33,686 bases of DNA from Pseudomonadota bacterium (GTDB lineage: Bacteria; Pseudomonadota; Alphaproteobacteria; Rhodospirillales; Magnetospirillaceae). The notes under the pieces are model-generated. The model saw only the letters and a program-made list of their open reading frames with translations, had not been told where the DNA came from and searched no databases. Position 1 is the stretch's first letter; each line of letters begins with the position of its first letter. Positions 30,953-33,686 of this stretch are shown in pieces. Made by a program: the position numbers and the translations under genes. The stretch covers positions 1 to 33,686 of the forward strand of contig JAEXAH010000019.1 of the NCBI GenBank assembly GCA_023458315.1, in the 5' to 3' direction.

Positions 30953-31987
30953 TTATTCCCCCTTCAAAATATCCTTCAATTCCGGAAGTGGACTCCCGAA
31001 AGTAGGTGTTAGTGTTATGATACCGTTTTCATATACTTCCTCAATTTCGGCTATTCGAACATCAATGACTTTGTTCCAATCTCGTTTTCTACAGGTAACA
31101 ATATCTCCAAGATCAAAATCATTTTTATATACCAAACTTGATTGGAGATTTACATTGCTTTCAAAAGTCTCATTTTTAACTGCCTGGGCCAAAGCTTCAT
31201 TACCCCGCTGGATTAACAATGCTTTGTATTCGTTATCCGTCAAATCACCTCTTTGTATATCTTTGGCATCAACGAATAACTCACGTCTTTTAAGACCTGT
31301 TGCATCTCCTACTGTAGCAATTATCCTCGATGTCCCTTCTCCTTCACCGCCCACTACTGCAACCGTCTTATAATTTTCAGTTTCAAGAGAATATTTACTG
31401 TCAGTTGCATTTTCAAACTCTTCAGAGAAGATCACCCTTGGATATGCGTTCTGAGCTGCACTTCGGTCAATTCCCCGATAACATTCAAACAAAAGATTTT
31501 TATTTTTTCTGTCAAATCTAACCCCGTATCCGATATTGCTTACCTGGGCGATTTTAGTTAATGTAGTACATACATTTTTATAAGTTACCTGCAAATCAAC
31601 TGGTTCTGTATAGTTCTTTACTTCTCCCAGTTCCAGAAACGGTATTGGATTCATATTACTTATAATTGTCCTCATGGCAAGTTCAGCAGTGGTATTCAAC
31701 ACGGTTTCGATCATTACAATCCGCCGTTCAGTGAGGGATGATAAAAACCGTCCTCTTACCGTAAAATCATCTTTATCTATACTGATTCCCTCAATTATCC
31801 CGGCTTCATTCGCATCCCGCCGGGCAATTATATTGTCCTCTTCAAGTAGCTTCATATTCTCAGCGGTGTACTTTAAATGAAGTTCAAATTCTCCGGGCTG
31901 AAAATACCTTCTCCTCCACCTCAGGCTGTCAAACACATCTATAAGCCCAATTAAATCAAGGCTTTTGTTATATATGTAAAGTTCCAT
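30953..31987 (-). CDS. Siphovirus Gp37-like tail protein (ReqiPepy6 type)
   Basis: A 344-residue protein. MELYIYNKSLDLIGLIDVFDSLRWRRRYFQPGEFELHLKY is the conserved beginning of the Siphovirus ReqiPepy6 Gp37-like family, a tail-hub-like component; later regions (KNLLFECYRGIDRSA, FSEEFENATDSKYSLETENYKTVAVVGGEGEG) also fit that family and related Tal-type hubs. It follows Dit directly, the usual order Dit then hub protein in siphophages. GGGGGTG before the ATG. Expected at the distal tail, closing the tube and linking to receptor-binding proteins. Confidence 0.85.
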   Translation of the reverse strand: MELYIYNKSLDLIGLIDVFDSLRWRRRYFQPGEFELHLKYTAENMKLLEEDNIIARRDANEAGIIEGISIDKDDFTVRGRFLSSLTERRIVMIETVLNTTAELAMRTIISNMNPIPFLELGEVKNYTEPVDLQVTYKNVCTTLTKIAQVSNIGYGVRFDRKNKNLLFECYRGIDRSAAQNAYPRVIFSEEFENATDSKYSLETENYKTVAVVGGEGEGTSRIIATVGDATGLKRRELFVDAKDIQRGDLTDNEYKALLIQRGNEALAQAVKNETFESNVNLQSSLVYKNDFDLGDIVTCRKRDWNKVIDVRIAEIEEVYENGIITLTPTFGSPLPELKDILKGE

Positions 31988-31988
31988 A

Positions 31989-32843
31989 TCACACCCCCAG
32001 ATAGGCCGGAGTATAGTAAATTGAGACTTCTAGGTTGTTGAGGTTTTGGTCTGCATTATACCTGATAATATTATCTCCCGACTCAAATTGCAGGAATACG
32101 CTGTCAGGATCAAGAGCATTAATCACGTTTGTTATGATTCCTGATCTGTTTAGTTCTGCTCTTTTCTTTCCATATAGGGTACTTACCGTTATAATATCTC
32201 CGGCCTGCATATCTGTATTGATTTTAAGCTCCTGCTGCTTATAAACATCAAAAATGCTCGGATTTGAAACTGCTCCCAAAGCTTTAAATTCCACTACCAT
32301 ACCGATTGGTATGTCTCCATTATTTATTACATTGACCACAAGACTCAGCTGCCTTTGACCCATTTCTATTCCATCTGCGAGTATTTCTAAAGGAAATTCA
32401 AAAGATGGAATCCAAGCTGCTATATCATTTCTAACTTGATCAATATCCTCCCAAAATGGTTTGGGACACAACAAGCTCAGGGATGCGACATTTGGAATTT
32501 TATTATCATTGATTACAAGACTTTCAACTCTGCATGAAATCTTTCTTTTTATGTTATCCTGTTCAAAGATCAGAGTGCCTTCCGAATTTGGTATAAAAAT
32601 ACCGTAAAGGAAATTCCTGTTTGTTGAATAGTTGTTCTCAATCCGAAAATCAATAACAATGTTCCTCATTTCCATCGTACTGCCAGTGTAGGTTTCTCCG
32701 TCCTGCCCTGAACCTTTAGATGTACTAATTTTTATTTTAGGGATACTTGTACCTCCATCAAAGCTGACCAAATAAAAAGGGTCGAAATACCCTATCTGAA
32801 TACTTCGTCCCTTATTGTTTATATAAGTTAATATCTTTGGCAT
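31989..32843 (-). CDS. Distal tail protein (Dit-like, phage tail family)
   Basis: A 284-residue protein. MPKILTYINNKGRSIQIGYF at the start, an N-terminal ring-forming beta domain (..SFDGGTSIPKIKISTSKGSGQDGETYTGSTMEMRNIVIDFRI) and LSLLCPKPFWEDIDQVRNDIA are characteristic of Dit proteins, which form the hub joining tail tube and tip. The start is ATG 32841-32843 behind GGGGGTG; the longer frame overlaps the tape-measure gene. The stop and the Gp37-like start are adjacent. Confidence 0.85.
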   Translation of the reverse strand: MPKILTYINNKGRSIQIGYFDPFYLVSFDGGTSIPKIKISTSKGSGQDGETYTGSTMEMRNIVIDFRIENNYSTNRNFLYGIFIPNSEGTLIFEQDNIKRKISCRVESLVINDNKIPNVASLSLLCPKPFWEDIDQVRNDIAAWIPSFEFPLEILADGIEMGQRQLSLVVNVINNGDIPIGMVVEFKALGAVSNPSIFDVYKQQELKINTDMQAGDIITVSTLYGKKRAELNRSGIITNVINALDPDSVFLQFESGDNIIRYNADQNLNNLEVSIYYTPAYLGV

Positions 32844-32844
32844 T

Positions 32845-33686
32845 TTACACCCCCAGAACCAAACGTCTTGAAGCATTTCTGGTTTGCCTTGCAACTTCTG
32901 CAGGTGTTAACGGTGTAGGACTGTGAATATTGACTATCTGGTTGTAATCTCCTGAATGTCCGTTTCCACTGGGTGAACTATTGTTATCCGTCATATAATC
33001 CTGTTTTTTAACAGGTATTGCCTTTGCCATGTTTGATGATACACTGTTCATTTCATCTTCAAAGCCTACACCTATTCCCTGGGCCATGTATTTTCCGACC
33101 TCATCAGCAAGAACTCTTGACGGAGAATGTATATCAAGAACCGACTTAATACTGTTTACTATACCATTTGTAAATCCAGTAATTTTATCTTTTAACCAGT
33201 TTGCAGCCCCTGTCATACCCTCCCATAAACCTTCGACGATATTCTTGCCTATATTAGCCATTTTGTTCGGTAATTCCAACATGAACTCAACAAATTTTGC
33301 TATAAACGAAGGTAGGTTATTATTGGCCCAATTAATAAGTTCTGTTTTCAGGCTGTTAAATTTATCTTTAATTCCGATAATAGCATTCCAAACTTTCCCC
33401 GGTAGTTCCTTGAAAAATCCAACTACATCATTGATAAAACCATCTACAAAGTTTTTGAACCCATCACAGTTGTCATATAGTAGTTTAAATGCTCCCGCAA
33501 AAGGATTGACGATCATTAATAGCAGTGTCTGCCAGTTATTTTTTATAAAGTCGATTACAGTATTAAAAATTCCTTTCACTTTTTCAACGGCTGTAGACAC
33601 GACACTTCTTATCTTGTCCCATATTCCGATTATTGCATCCCTAAAGTCTTCATTTGTATTCCAGAGGGTTATTATTGCTGTGACTA
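32845..33686 (-). CDS. Phage tail tape-measure protein, C-terminal part
   Basis: The gene runs off the right window edge; at least 280 codons are visible with no stop back to the border, so the GTG at 33600 is not its start. Segments LWNTNEDFRDAIIGIWDKIR, FKNFVDGFINDVVGFFKELPGKVWNAI, NKMANIGKNIVEGLWEGMTGAANWLKDKITGF and LDIHSPSRVLADEVGKYMAQGIGVGFEDEM are classic tape-measure repeats and C-terminal motifs of Gram-positive siphophages. The protein sets tail length and lines the tube. The last residues, after a Ser/Gly/Asn linker, are VNIHSPTPLTPAEVARQTRNASRRLVLGV, also common in this family. The stop lies just before the Dit start. Confidence 0.9.
   Translation of the reverse strand, partial: VTAIITLWNTNEDFRDAIIGIWDKIRSVVSTAVEKVKGIFNTVIDFIKNNWQTLLLMIVNPFAGAFKLLYDNCDGFKNFVDGFINDVVGFFKELPGKVWNAIIGIKDKFNSLKTELINWANNNLPSFIAKFVEFMLELPNKMANIGKNIVEGLWEGMTGAANWLKDKITGFTNGIVNSIKSVLDIHSPSRVLADEVGKYMAQGIGVGFEDEMNSVSSNMAKAIPVKKQDYMTDNNSSPSGNGHSGDYNQIVNIHSPTPLTPAEVARQTRNASRRLVLGV

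Noticed and set aside
33598..33600. GTG as the start of the tape-measure gene
   Set aside because: The frame stays open to the window edge and the upstream residues LWNTNEDFRDAIIGIWDKIR are typical tape-measure sequence, so the gene is simply truncated by the window.
21918..33686. Integrative conjugative element
   Set aside because: The FtsK-like ATPase would fit, but no relaxase, VirB4-like ATPase or mating-pore genes are visible, whereas phage tail and lysis genes are. It cannot be excluded for sequence beyond the window.
1..33686. CRISPR arrays, insertion sequences, dockerin or cohesin genes
   Set aside because: No regularly spaced repeats, no transposase frame, and no dockerin or cohesin motif were seen.

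Overview
The window is AT-rich Gram-positive DNA with strong GGAGG-type ribosome binding sites. Gene content (acetyl xylan esterase, GH3 glycosidase, sugar ABC importer with a YesM/YesN-type two-component system, GTP-type PEP carboxykinase) points to an anaerobic, plant-fibre-degrading clostridium of the Ruminiclostridium / Clostridium cellulolyticum type. The organism assignment is inference from gene content and protein style; no search was run.

Left part, 1-20.9 kb, is chromosomal. It holds the start of pckG, a tandem P-loop ATPase, a CE7 esterase, an NCS2 purine-type permease, a 36-residue protein, a divergent methionyl-tRNA-synthetase-like gene, a LoaP-type NusG paralogue behind a structured leader, and a four-gene minus-strand sugar operon (solute-binding lipoprotein, two permeases, GH3 enzyme). 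Divergent from that operon is its likely regulator pair. The histidine kinase is split by a one-base frameshift; the AraC-type response regulator is intact. An ABC exporter pair and a tandem-HD / HD-GYP protein follow. The sugar logic is: kinase senses extracellular sugar, regulator activates the importer, GH3 (and perhaps the CE7 esterase) act on imported oligosaccharides.

At 20.93 kb a tRNA-Ser(GGA) gene marks the probable insertion point of a mobile element that runs to the window end. Next to the tRNA are an 11-bp tandem repeat and a 61-residue gene whose promoter carries a near-consensus LexA (SOS) box, then a small HTH gene and a tyrosine integrase with a long structured leader.

The middle of the element (23.2-26.7 kb) is plasmid-like: a replication-relaxation family protein, an FtsK/TcpA-like ATPase, a small ParR-like protein and a short ParM/AlfA-like actin, with a strikingly GC-rich, repeat-containing stem-loop directly behind the parMR-like pair. 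The right part (27.6 kb to end) is the 3' half of a siphophage late operon read on the minus strand: tape measure (partial), distal tail protein, Gp37-like tail protein, receptor-binding tail protein, small tail proteins, XhlA-like protein, M15 endolysin, holin. Between plasmid-like and phage-like parts sits a plus-strand gene with its own promoter and terminator, flanked by 24-bp direct repeats, a textbook 'moron'.

The most interesting reading is that this is a phage-plasmid-like prophage: it can integrate (integrase, tRNA) but also carries a segregation cassette that only makes sense for an extrachromosomal state, with an SOS-controlled small gene at its edge as a possible induction switch.
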